59,010 bases of DNA from Sphingobacteriales bacterium (GTDB lineage: Bacteria; Bacteroidota; Bacteroidia; Chitinophagales; Chitinophagaceae). The notes under the pieces are model-generated. The model was not told the DNA's origin, ran no database searches, and saw only the letters and a list, made by a program, of their open reading frames with translations. The stretch lies in the NCBI GenBank assembly GCA_024642285.1, contig JAHEBJ010000009.1, positions 1 to 59,010 of the forward strand, in the 5' to 3' direction. Below are positions 35,624 through 43,254 of this stretch, piece by piece (within the stretch, counting starts at the first letter, position 1; the number at the start of each line of letters is the position of its first letter). A program made the position numbers and the translations under genes.

Positions 35624-37126
35624 TTAGTAAGTATGAATGCGGTTAAATGCTTCCCCTAAGCTGCTGATGATATCACCGGCAATTAATGCTTCCTGCGAAA
35701 GTTTTTCTGTCGCAATATCTCCTGCCAGTCCGTGCAGGTAAACACCAAATATACAGGCATGTAATGCAGAGTAACCTTGCGCAAGCAAGGCCGTTATTAT
35801 TCCTGTTAACACATCTCCACTACCGGCAGTAGCCATTCCGGCATTGCCGGTGTTGTTGAAAAAATTTTTTCCGTCGGGACCGGCAATAAAACTAAAATGG
35901 CCTTTTAAAACGATGAACACATTCAGCTCTTTTGATTTGACAAGAGCAAGGTTTATTATTTCAAAATCGTTTTCAGCTTTGCCAAACAACCTTTCAAATT
36001 CTTTAGGGTGCGGTGTAAGAATACTGCCTGCAGGAATAAGTTTTAATAATTCCGGGTTTTGTGATATGATATTCAAAGCATCGGCATCAATTACCATCGG
36101 ATGGGAAGTGTTATTAAAAACCTCCTCTAATAAAATTTTATGAGTTGGTTGTAATCCAATGCCGGGCCCAATTCCAACGGCATCGAATTTTTCTGTACCG
36201 GTTGCTGATAAAAGGTAATCATCTCCGGCGATGATACACATAGCTTCTGGAACGCTGCTTTGAAGAATATCGTAGCCGCATTTTGGAACAAAGGCAGTTA
36301 GTTTTCCAACGCCACTTCTTAGGCAGGCCTGTGCTGATAAGACCGCAGCACCCATCATACCTATAGATCCACAAAGCAATGCGGCATGTCCAAAATTTCC
36401 TTTGTGCGAAAATGTTGAACGGGGTTTGTAAATTTTCTTAATAATTTTTTCATCTGTCATTTCATAAGCCGCTGTTTCATCTTTTTCAAAAGCATCATGT
36501 AAACCGATATTTAACAAGTGAACATTGCCACAATATTTTTCATTCTCCGGCAATAAAAAAGCCAGTTTATAATTTTGAAAGGTGAGGGTATGAGTTGCTT
36601 TTACAACAGTATTATTCTTTGATGATTCATCGGCAAACAGTCCCGAAGGCAGATCAATTGAAATGGCCGATGCTGCTGATTGATTTATTTTATCAATCAC
36701 CAATTCGAAAATTCCTTCTGCTCGTTTGTTTAGGCCGGTTCCAACAATGGCGTCAATAATTATTTCTTCAGCTTTAATGATTGGCAAATCATCTGCAGTC
36801 TTTATAAAATTAAGATTGGATTTTAGTTTTTGAAGTCTTAAAAGATTCGTGTCAAAATCGCTGCTGCCAGGTTTGCCGGTTTCTATTACATATACTACAG
36901 CCTTAAAATTATTTTCAATCAGCAAACGGGTAATAGCCAGCCCATCGCCGCCATTATTACCCTTACCACAAAAAATGTGAATTGATCTTCCGGCAATATT
37001 ATTTTCAAACAACCAGTTGTAACAGGCCATAGCAGCACGTTCCATCAAATCAATAGAAGCAACGGGTTCATGAGTAATGGTATAGGCATCCCATTTTTTT
37101 ATTTGTGCCGCCGTGAATATTTTCAT
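35624..37126 (-). CDS. nnr: Bifunctional NAD(P)H-hydrate epimerase/dehydratase
   Basis: 500 residues in two parts. The N-terminal YjeF_N epimerase (about 1-215, with GKGNNGGDGLAITRLL and a VGTGLNKRAEG loop) interconverts R- and S-NAD(P)HX. The C-terminal ADP-dependent dehydratase (about 225-500, with VIDADALNI, LTPHPKEFERLFG and NAGMATAGSGDVLTGII) returns the S form to NAD(P)H. This is the usual bacterial fusion and normal length. Metabolite repair, cytoplasmic. Next upstream gene on the strand is the cupin, 47 bases away. Confidence 0.95.
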   Translation of the reverse strand: MKIFTAAQIKKWDAYTITHEPVASIDLMERAAMACYNWLFENNIAGRSIHIFCGKGNNGGDGLAITRLLIENNFKAVVYVIETGKPGSSDFDTNLLRLQKLKSNLNFIKTADDLPIIKAEEIIIDAIVGTGLNKRAEGIFELVIDKINQSAASAISIDLPSGLFADESSKNNTVVKATHTLTFQNYKLAFLLPENEKYCGNVHLLNIGLHDAFEKDETAAYEMTDEKIIKKIYKPRSTFSHKGNFGHAALLCGSIGMMGAAVLSAQACLRSGVGKLTAFVPKCGYDILQSSVPEAMCIIAGDDYLLSATGTEKFDAVGIGPGIGLQPTHKILLEEVFNNTSHPMVIDADALNIISQNPELLKLIPAGSILTPHPKEFERLFGKAENDFEIINLALVKSKELNVFIVLKGHFSFIAGPDGKNFFNNTGNAGMATAGSGDVLTGIITALLAQGYSALHACIFGVYLHGLAGDIATEKLSQEALIAGDIISSLGEAFNRIHTY

Positions 37127-37173
37127 CCTGTTAAATTACAAAACAAAAATGGGAAACTAAATGATTGAAATAA

Positions 37174-37533
37174 TTACAAGTGCTGAGGATTTGCTTTTGT
37201 CAACTCATTTTGTACATCGCCGGTATTTAAAGTTGTGGCCGGTTCAAACAATAAAATATGTACTTCATCATCGGCAACCGGCTTATGTTCCACACCATGC
37301 GGAATTATAATAAATTCGCCTTCGTTAATTTCTTCCGACCTGTCACGGAATTCAATTTTAAGTGTTCCCTTAATTACAAGAAATAACTCATCTTCTGCAT
37401 CATGCTTGTGCCAGATGAATTCGCCTTTCAATTTGACCAGCTTAACCTGTTGGTTATTCAGTTCGCCAACAATTCTCGGGTTGTAATAGTCATTGAATAA
37501 TGCCAGCTTTTCTGCAAGATTAACTTTTTCCAT
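37174..37533 (-). CDS. Single-domain cupin protein
   Basis: 119 residues. Cupin motif 1 (WHKHDAEDELFLVIKGTLKIEF) and motif 2 (GEFIIIPHGVEHKP) are both complete, so the fold and a metal site of two or three His plus Glu are likely. No enzyme activity can be assigned. The ATG lies inside the end of coaE, overlapping it by 14 bases, which implies translational coupling. Confidence 0.88.
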   Translation of the reverse strand: MEKVNLAEKLALFNDYYNPRIVGELNNQQVKLVKLKGEFIWHKHDAEDELFLVIKGTLKIEFRDRSEEINEGEFIIIPHGVEHKPVADDEVHILLFEPATTLNTGDVQNELTKANPQHL

Positions 37534-38128
37534 CTCCCGTTTTTTTAGAAAGGGTCAATAATTTTTCATGCAGCTCAAGTATTTGCGGTAACAGCATTTC
37601 ACGGTCTGCATTCGTAAGTACAAAATCACAGAGCTTCATTTTTATATTTTCATCCAGTTGCTTTTCCATTCTTGACATCACATCTTCACGGCTGGCTCCG
37701 TCACGCTGCATTGTTCTTTGGATGCGCTGGGGAAAGGGAGTTGATACACCAATAACATAATCCAACTGTTGATTGGCACCACTTTCAAAAATGAGTGCTG
37801 CTTCTTTTATACAATAGGAAGCAGTTTGTTGTGACATCCAGTTTGCAGCGTCTTTAATTGTTGCGGGATGAACAAAGGAATTGAGATGTGCCAGTTTTTC
37901 AGGATCAGAAAAAACAATATCGGCCAGTTTCTTTTTGTTTAAAAATCCATCTGAATAAATGTCCTCGCCAAAAGCTGCTTTTACTTTTTGTTTTAAATTC
38001 ACATCGTCATTCATCAACCGCTTTGCGGCATCATCAGCATAGTAAACGGGCACGCCAAGTACTTCAAAAGCCCTGGCAGCAGTACTTTTACCACTTCCTA
38101 TTCCTCCTGTAAGACCAATTTTAAGCAT
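37520..38128 (-). CDS. coaE: Dephospho-CoA kinase
   Basis: 202 residues. Last step of CoA synthesis: phosphorylates the 3'-hydroxyl of dephospho-CoA. Walker A loop GGIGSGKS is at residues 8-15 and the family blocks VPVYYADDAAKRLM, LNSFVHPATIKD and QRIQRTMQRDG are present. Start codon preceded by GGAGG at good spacing, unusual for a phylum with weak Shine-Dalgarno use; a small hairpin overlaps that site. Transcription is probably separate from yajC, since a terminator lies between them. Confidence 0.94.
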   Translation of the reverse strand: MLKIGLTGGIGSGKSTAARAFEVLGVPVYYADDAAKRLMNDDVNLKQKVKAAFGEDIYSDGFLNKKKLADIVFSDPEKLAHLNSFVHPATIKDAANWMSQQTASYCIKEAALIFESGANQQLDYVIGVSTPFPQRIQRTMQRDGASREDVMSRMEKQLDENIKMKLCDFVLTNADREMLLPQILELHEKLLTLSKKTGDGKS

Positions 38129-38136
38129 ATGCCTTC

Positions 38137-38152
38137 CTCCGCTAAGGCGGAG
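38137..38152 (-). promoter_or_regulatory. Hairpin overlapping the coaE ribosome binding site
   Basis: CTCCGC (38137-38142) pairs with GCGGAG (38147-38152) around a 4-base loop. On the minus strand the 3' arm supplies most of the GGAGG placed 7 bases before the coaE ATG. Confidence 0.5.
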
Positions 38153-38173
38153 AACAATTGTATTTTGGTGATA

Positions 38174-38212
38174 ATAAAAAATCCGGAATCGAAGTTAAAC
38201 TTCAATTCCGGA
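38174..38212 (-). terminator. Terminator of the nusB-DUF1573-yajC unit
   Basis: TCCGGAAT (38182-38189) pairs with ATTCCGGA (38205-38212), then after one mismatch GAAGT with ACTTC, around a TAA loop. On the minus strand the stem is followed by a T-run. Confidence 0.85.
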
Positions 38213-38248
38213 AAAATACTATAAATCTGCGTAATCAATCACAGCAAC

Positions 38249-38266
38249 CTGCCTGCCGGCAGGCAG
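38249..38266. repeat. Perfect 18-base palindrome CTGCCTGCCGGCAGGCAG
   Basis: Self-complementary over all 18 bases and much richer in G/C than its surroundings. It lies between the yajC stop and its terminator. Confidence 0.8.
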
Positions 38267-38275
38267 TTCAGTGGT

Positions 38276-38617
38276 CTATTTTTTCGGCTCAGCCAGTGGC
38301 TTATTAATATTAGCCGTCCATTCCATACTGATGGCGCTTCTTTCAATTTTTAAATAACTTCCCGGACTTACTTCCAGTTCCAGGGTATTATCATCGCTTA
38401 CTTTATTTACTTTACCATGTATGCCGGCAATGGTCACAATCTTATCACCTTTTTGCAGATTGTTGATGAACTCTTTTTGCTTCTTGGCTTTTTTTGCCTG
38501 TGGCCTTATCATAAATAACCAAAATACCAGGATCATTAATCCCATCATAATTAAAGTTCCGCTGCTTCCGCCTTTTCCCTGCGGATCCATCATCAAAAAA
38601 ATACTTAGTAATTGCAT
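38276..38617 (-). CDS. yajC: Preprotein translocase subunit YajC
   Basis: 113 residues. One N-terminal membrane helix (about 19-38, with MILVFWLFMIRPQ), then QAKKAKKQKEFINNLQKGDKIVTIAGIHGKVNKV and a beta-rich cytoplasmic tail. The RPQ..K..QKE block after the helix is diagnostic. YajC joins SecDF and assists the Sec translocon. Third gene of a nusB-DUF1573-yajC run typical of Bacteroidota. Confidence 0.93.
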   Translation of the reverse strand: MQLLSIFLMMDPQGKGGSSGTLIMMGLMILVFWLFMIRPQAKKAKKQKEFINNLQKGDKIVTIAGIHGKVNKVSDDNTLELEVSPGSYLKIERSAISMEWTANINKPLAEPKK

Positions 38618-38652
38618 GTTGTTTGTTTATTTGTTTATGAAGTTATTATCGT

Positions 38653-39105
38653 TTAATTTTTTTTTTCTACATCGCCGGTTAATATCAGTTGTGGAAATTC
38701 CGGTTTTGCATTTGATGTTACTTTGATGGTCTTATATGCATTGCCAACCCTTCCCTTGCTATCGAATACAATTTTTATAAAACCCATTTCGCCGGGTAAG
38801 ATCGGTTTCTCCGGTTTTTGTGGCACCGTACAGCCGCAACTTGCCTCTGCATTTATAATAACAAGTGGTTTGGTACCTGTGTTTGTAAAACGGTAATTGT
38901 ACTCTACTTTTTCGCCGTCGGTTACTTTGCCAAAATTAAAGGAGGAGTCGATGATCTGCACAGTAGTTGAATCGGCCAAAGCTTTTTCAGTTTGCACAGT
39001 AACATCGTCTGCTATCTTGTCTTTCCTGCGGTTGTCGCAAGAAATCATCGAGATCATTATCAACAAAAAGAAAAAATATTTTTTCACGTTTGTACTTTTT
39101 TGCAA
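38653..39105 (-). CDS. DUF1573 lipoprotein
   Basis: 150 residues. Lipoprotein signal ends at MISCDNRR (Cys23). The mature part is a DUF1573 Ig-like domain: FNFGKVTDGEKVEYNYRFTNTGTKPLVIINAEASCGCTVP, then PILPGEMGFIKIVFDS and a C-terminal strand. The SCGCT motif in the middle is typical. Function is unknown across the family; it is abundant in Bacteroidota. 6 bases after nusB. Confidence 0.9.
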   Translation of the reverse strand: MQKSTNVKKYFFFLLIMISMISCDNRRKDKIADDVTVQTEKALADSTTVQIIDSSFNFGKVTDGEKVEYNYRFTNTGTKPLVIINAEASCGCTVPQKPEKPILPGEMGFIKIVFDSKGRVGNAYKTIKVTSNAKPEFPQLILTGDVEKKN

Positions 39106-39111
39106 AGTTAT

Positions 39112-40044
39112 TTATATCGTACTGTTTTTAAAACTCTTCTTGTGAATTTTATCCTGGGCTGATAATTCTTTATGAATATTATCAAGCAAACCGTTAACAA
39201 ACTGCCCACTCTGCACCGTGCTGTATCCTTTCGCCAGGTCGATATATTCATTTATAGTAACCTTAGTTGGAATGGTTTCAAAAAATAAAAACTCACAAAC
39301 ACCCATTTGTAAAATGATAAGATCGAGTGCAGCTATCCTGTCGGCATCCCAGTTTTTAAGTTTTGGTTTTATCATCTCCATGCACAGCTCTTTTTTATCG
39401 ATCACTGTTTGAAGGAGTGATTTTGCAAATTCCCATTTATCCTTACTGAGTATTTCGTTGAAATTAACGCCGGCGGGCTTGTGAAGGTAATTAAGCACAA
39501 GCTGATTCATCATTTCGGCGTCGTCATCCCAGTGGATAAACTGCTCCTCAACATGGGCAATAAAATCTTCACTGGGCAGCATCAGATTAGTGAATATAAA
39601 TTCCAACATATCCTTTTCCACTTTGCCATTCCGGCTTTGTTCTTCAATATACTCGGCATATTCGGGTGAATTAGCCAGTTGCAGGTAAGTTTTTTTCAGC
39701 AACTCAGCATCCAGCATATGTTCGGGCTTGATGTCGGCTACTGCCGTTTTAAAACTTGGATTTTCCAGAATTTTCCAAAGAAGTTCATTGCCTGCTATTT
39801 TCGTATTGATATTAAGATCAGCTGCAGTGGGAAGATGCTTTGATGCTTTTTGCCTTGCATCGGTTTCGGAGTACCGGGCAACTTCCGTAATAAAATAAAT
39901 GAGGTAGGTAAATATCTGCCTGCTTTGTTCAATTTTGTTGGTCAAAATTCCGGTGGGTTCACCTGGTTTTATATCGCCACTCATACGGTCGATGCCATAT
40001 AAAGTCTGCATCACTTTCACCCTGATATTTCTTCTGCTGATCAT
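39112..40044 (-). CDS. nusB: Transcription antitermination factor NusB, long form
   Basis: 310 residues, twice the E. coli length, as usual in this phylum. The first residues RRNIRVKVMQTLYG and the C-terminal half (SLLQTVIDKKELCMEMIKPKLKNWDADRIAALDLIILQMGVCEFLF, then TKVTINEYIDLAKGYSTVQSGQFVNGLLDNI) are clear NusB. The central insertion is family-specific. NusB with NusE binds boxA RNA and supports rRNA antitermination. A -7 box TAATTTTG lies upstream on the minus strand near 40082-40075. Confidence 0.94.
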   Translation of the reverse strand: MISRRNIRVKVMQTLYGIDRMSGDIKPGEPTGILTNKIEQSRQIFTYLIYFITEVARYSETDARQKASKHLPTAADLNINTKIAGNELLWKILENPSFKTAVADIKPEHMLDAELLKKTYLQLANSPEYAEYIEEQSRNGKVEKDMLEFIFTNLMLPSEDFIAHVEEQFIHWDDDAEMMNQLVLNYLHKPAGVNFNEILSKDKWEFAKSLLQTVIDKKELCMEMIKPKLKNWDADRIAALDLIILQMGVCEFLFFETIPTKVTINEYIDLAKGYSTVQSGQFVNGLLDNIHKELSAQDKIHKKSFKNSTI

Positions 40045-40162
40045 GCTCTTAAGAACTTGCTTTTATTGAAGCTGCAAAATTAAGGGATTATATGTTGCTT
40101 TTCGGCGTTATTAAGTGCGTTGGCCCCAATTGTGAAAAATTGTCTGTTTTGCCAACTTTTAA

Positions 40163-40189
40163 CTGACAGCTCACCTGTTTAACCTGACA
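40163..40189. repeat. Direct repeat CTGACA spaced by 21 bases upstream of groES
   Basis: CTGACA occurs at 40163-40168 and 40184-40189, two helical turns apart, about 60 and 40 bases before the sigma-54-like promoter. A related inverted half-site TGTCTG is at 40141. Candidate activator sites. Confidence 0.4.
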
Positions 40190-40220
40190 TAAATGCTTTT
40201 TAAGTTAGTTGGTACAAAAA

Positions 40221-40236
40221 TGGCAGTACCTTTGCA
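40221..40236 (+). promoter_or_regulatory. Sigma-54-like promoter of groESL
   Basis: TGGCAGTACCTTTGCA fits the consensus TGGCACGNNNNTTGCW, with GG (40222-40223) and GC (40234-40235) separated by the required 10 bases. The same bases also contain TACCTTTG, a TAnnTTTG match, but without a well-placed -33 box. Confidence 0.6.
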
Positions 40237-40292
40237 ACCCGTTGAAAAAACGGATATTATTAAACTTACTAAATCAAAAAACAAATACAACT

Positions 40293-40589
40293 ATGGCTAA
40301 AGTAAAAAATGCTGCTAAATTAAGCATTACTCCTTTGCACGACAGGGTTATTGTACAACCTGCTGCTGCAGAAGAAAAGACTGCCGGGGGAATCATCATT
40401 CCGGATACTGCAAAAGAAAAACCACAGCGTGGTGTTGTGCTGGCTGCCGGACCCGGAAAAAAGGACGAACCGGTTATGGTAAAGGCTGGAGATAATGTAT
40501 TATATGGTAAATACGCCGGAACAGAAATCTCTATTGAAGGAAAAGATTACCTGATCATGAGGGAAAGTGATATACTGGCGATAGTGTAA
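40293..40589 (+). CDS. groES: Co-chaperonin GroES
   Basis: 98 residues from the ATG at 40293; the frame is open 28 codons further upstream, but those run through the promoter. Ten-kDa chaperonin motifs: [38 protein letters not shown] mobile loop, then [14 protein letters not shown] and [14 protein letters not shown]. It caps GroEL and helps fold cytoplasmic proteins. A short N-terminal extension ([10 protein letters not shown]) precedes the core. Followed by groEL after 108 bases that hold a period-7 repeat. Confidence 0.96.
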   Translation: MAKVKNAAKLSITPLHDRVIVQPAAAEEKTAGGIIIPDTAKEKPQRGVVLAAGPGKKDEPVMVKAGDNVLYGKYAGTEISIEGKDYLIMRESDILAIV

Positions 40590-40591
40590 AA

Positions 40592-40691
40592 AGTACTTAG
40601 TACTTAGATATAAGTATTAAGACAGGACGCTAAACAATTAAATAATTTCTGGGTATTATCTAAATACTCAATACTAAAATCTAAAAATCTA
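40592..40691. repeat. Period-7 inverted repeat between groES and groEL
   Basis: Left arm 40592-40626: five units, AGTACTT, AGTACTT, AGATATA, AGTATTA, AGACAGG. Right arm 40657-40691: five units, TATCTAA, ATACTCA, ATACTAA, AATCTAA, AAATCTA. The right arm is the reverse-complement version of the left-arm pattern, so the two could fold into an imperfect stem. Confidence 0.65.
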
Positions 40692-40697
40692 CTTATT

Positions 40698-42332
40698 ATG
40701 TCTAAAATGATATTCTTCGATATTGAAGCAAGAAATAAAATGAAAAAAGGCGTTGATACATTATCAGACGCTGTAAAAGTAACCCTGGGCCCTAAAGGCC
40801 GTAATGTGGTTATTGAGCGCAAATTTGGAGCACCAACTGTTACAAAAGATGGTGTTACCGTTGCAAAAGAAATTGAACTGGAAGATCCTATTGAGAACAT
40901 GGGTGCACAGATGGTTAAAGAAGTAGCATCTAAAACTGCAGATATTGCAGGTGACGGAACTACTACGGCAACCGTTCTTGCCCAGGCGATCATCAGTGAG
41001 GGTTTAAAGAACGTGGCTGCTGGTGCTAATCCGATGGATTTAAAGCGTGGAATTGATAAAGCCGTTAAATCAATTGTTGAAAATTTGAGAAAGCAATCAG
41101 AAAAAATTGGAAGCGACAGCAAGAAGATTCAGCAAGTTGCTTCAATCTCTGCCAACAATGATTCTGAAATTGGTGCATTGATTGCCCAGGCAATGGCTAA
41201 AGTAGGTAAAGAAGGTGTAATAACAGTTGAAGAAGCTAAAGGAACTGATACGACTGTTGATGTTGTAGAAGGTATGCAGTTCGATCGTGGTTATATCTCT
41301 CCGTACTTTGTAACCAACAGCGAAAAAATGCAGGCTGAAATCAGCAACCCATACATTCTTATTTATGATAAGAAGATTTCTACCATGAAGGATATTTTAC
41401 ATATTCTGGAGAAAGTTGCACAAAGCGGACGTCCGTTGGTGATTATTGCTGAAGATCTTGATGGAGAAGCATTAGCTACATTGGTGGTAAATAAATTACG
41501 TGGCACTATTAAAGTGGCTGCTGTAAAGGCACCGGGCTTTGGCGACAGAAGAAAAGAAATGTTACAGGATATTGCGGTGTTAACGTCTGGTACAGTTATC
41601 AGCGAAGAGCAAGGTTATAAATTGGAAAATGCTGATCTGGAATATTTGGGCTCTGCAGAAAGCATTACAATAGATAAAGACAATACAACTATCGTTGGTG
41701 GTAAAGGTAAAAAAGCTGATATCACAGCAAGGGTAAATCAAATTAAAGCGCAGGTTGAAACAACCACTTCTGATTACGATAAAGAAAAATTACAGGAGCG
41801 TTTGGCTAAATTGGCCGGCGGTGTTGCAGTATTGTACATTGGTGCAGCTACGGAAATAGAAATGAAAGAAAAGAAAGATCGTGTTGATGATGCTTTGCAC
41901 GCTACAAGAGCTGCCGTTGAAGAAGGTATTGTACCGGGCGGTGGTGTTGCTTATGTACGTGCAAGCGATTCACTTTCTAAAATGACTGGCAGCAACGAAG
42001 ATGAAACAACTGGAATTGCGATTGTTCGCCGTGCTGTTGAAGAACCATTGCGTACTATTGTTGAGAACGCAGGCTTTGAAGGAAGCGTGGTTGTAAATAA
42101 GATTAAAGAAGGGAAGGCTGATTATGGTTTCAATGCCTATAGCGAAAAGTATGAGAATCTTTTCAAAGCAGGTGTAATTGATCCAACTAAAGTTAGCCGG
42201 GTAGCTTTGGAGAACGCAGCTTCAATTGCTGGTATGATGCTGACCACCGAATGTGTGGTTGCCGACAGACCAAAAGAAGAAGCACCTCATAGCCATGGAG
42301 CTCCGGATATGGGCGGAATGGGAGGATATTAA
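40698..42332 (+). CDS. groEL: Chaperonin GroEL
   Basis: 544 residues. Start [18 protein letters not shown] matches the family opening. ATP-binding [10 protein letters not shown] and [13 protein letters not shown], apical-domain segments, and the C-terminal GGM tail ([11 protein letters not shown]) are present. Forms the double-ring folding chamber with GroES. Probably co-transcribed with groES; the intergenic repeat might tune the ratio. A strong terminator follows. Confidence 0.97.
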   Translation: MSKMIFFDIEARNKMKKGVDTLSDAVKVTLGPKGRNVVIERKFGAPTVTKDGVTVAKEIELEDPIENMGAQMVKEVASKTADIAGDGTTTATVLAQAIISEGLKNVAAGANPMDLKRGIDKAVKSIVENLRKQSEKIGSDSKKIQQVASISANNDSEIGALIAQAMAKVGKEGVITVEEAKGTDTTVDVVEGMQFDRGYISPYFVTNSEKMQAEISNPYILIYDKKISTMKDILHILEKVAQSGRPLVIIAEDLDGEALATLVVNKLRGTIKVAAVKAPGFGDRRKEMLQDIAVLTSGTVISEEQGYKLENADLEYLGSAESITIDKDNTTIVGGKGKKADITARVNQIKAQVETTTSDYDKEKLQERLAKLAGGVAVLYIGAATEIEMKEKKDRVDDALHATRAAVEEGIVPGGGVAYVRASDSLSKMTGSNEDETTGIAIVRRAVEEPLRTIVENAGFEGSVVVNKIKEGKADYGFNAYSEKYENLFKAGVIDPTKVSRVALENAASIAGMMLTTECVVADRPKEEAPHSHGAPDMGGMGGY

Positions 42333-42382
42333 AATTTGGTTGAATTATAATTGTTGTGTATTCTATAACAATTAGACATAAT

Positions 42383-42422
42383 AAATCCCTCTTACAAAGG
42401 TGTAAGAGGGATTTACTTTTTT
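42383..42422. terminator. Rho-independent terminator after groEL
   Basis: A perfect 13-base stem (42383-42395 with 42402-42414) with a 6-base loop is followed by a T-run. It probably also serves the convergent gene at 42435-43145. Confidence 0.92.
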
Positions 42423-42434
42423 AAGTGTATTAAG

Positions 42435-43145
42435 TTAATACTGTTTTGTGACTGTATAATAGAAAAAAGCAGGAGGCCCTTCCACACCTGCTTCTTCCAT
42501 TAACTTTTTCAGTTCAGGAGATTTTGACCGCTCCTCAGCTTTTTTCATATCGCTTATCGCAAGGGCAATAGTTACCATATGATTATCGCCAACGCTGTAT
42601 CCAAGTGCCCTGTCTGAACTCCCGGCCGCTAACCGATTTGGTTTATCGGCATCAAATACTTTCTTCCAGGCATCCCAGTCTTTTACTTTATGAGTAATAA
42701 GCACACGGGATGTACCGGTTACTGTGGTATCAAGCATCTGCATATCAATATAGCTAATAGTTGGCGGACCAACCACGCCTGCCTTTTTCATTCTTTCTTT
42801 TAAGTCTGGAGAAGCGGCAAATGCTTTTGCTTTGTCAACATCGTCCATTTTTAAAACAACCATTACTGTATTGGAATCTTTGGTTCCTCTGCAAATTAAA
42901 GCATTGTGAAGTCCAGATGCCTTTCGAACTGAATCATGGGATTCATATTCGGGCAGCCAGTTGTCATAATTGGCAACTTTGGATATTATGACCATTATGT
43001 TATCTGGTTTTACCGGGGCCGAAGTTGCGGTGGAATCTTTAACAGGTTCTTCCGCTTTTTTTTCTTCTCCGGAATTACAGGAAGTAATGGCGAAAGACAA
43101 ACCAGCAGCAAAAAATATTGCTGAAAAAAACTTAAAATGCTTCAT
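42435..43145 (-). CDS. Lipoprotein with two tandem ferredoxin-like (ABM-type) domains
   Basis: 236 residues. Lipoprotein signal to Cys23 (AITSCNSGEE), an acidic Glu/Lys/Thr linker, then two related domains of about 90 residues. Each starts with a strand (IMVIISKVANYDNW, VLITHKVKDWDAW) and ends with a matching block (SPDLKERMKKAGVVGPP, SPELKKLMEEAGVEGPP). The layout suggests one-chain dimeric alpha/beta barrels arising by duplication. Such folds include monooxygenases, but no catalytic residue can be named. Function unknown. Confidence 0.65.
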   Translation of the reverse strand: MKHFKFFSAIFFAAGLSFAITSCNSGEEKKAEEPVKDSTATSAPVKPDNIMVIISKVANYDNWLPEYESHDSVRKASGLHNALICRGTKDSNTVMVVLKMDDVDKAKAFAASPDLKERMKKAGVVGPPTISYIDMQMLDTTVTGTSRVLITHKVKDWDAWKKVFDADKPNRLAAGSSDRALGYSVGDNHMVTIALAISDMKKAEERSKSPELKKLMEEAGVEGPPAFFYYTVTKQY

Positions 43146-43254
43146 GTGTTTAGATTTTAATTGTGATTAAGAAAAACTTATTTGCAGTAAAAAAAATCTC
43201 CTAAAAGTAAAATAACTAATTGAGCAATGCAAGTATTGGATGAAGAATCCGTTA

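Noticed and set aside
40209..40292. Upstream start of groES adding 28 residues
   Set aside because: The extension covers the promoter itself and lacks GroES similarity.
40045..40292. CIRCE element or other known heat-shock operator before groES
   Set aside because: I looked for TTAGCACTC-N9-GAGTGCTAA and found nothing close.
40604..41122. 172-codon open frame antisense to groEL
   Set aside because: It is the mirror of conserved groEL codons. Its wording has no domain and it would overlap the chaperonin completely.
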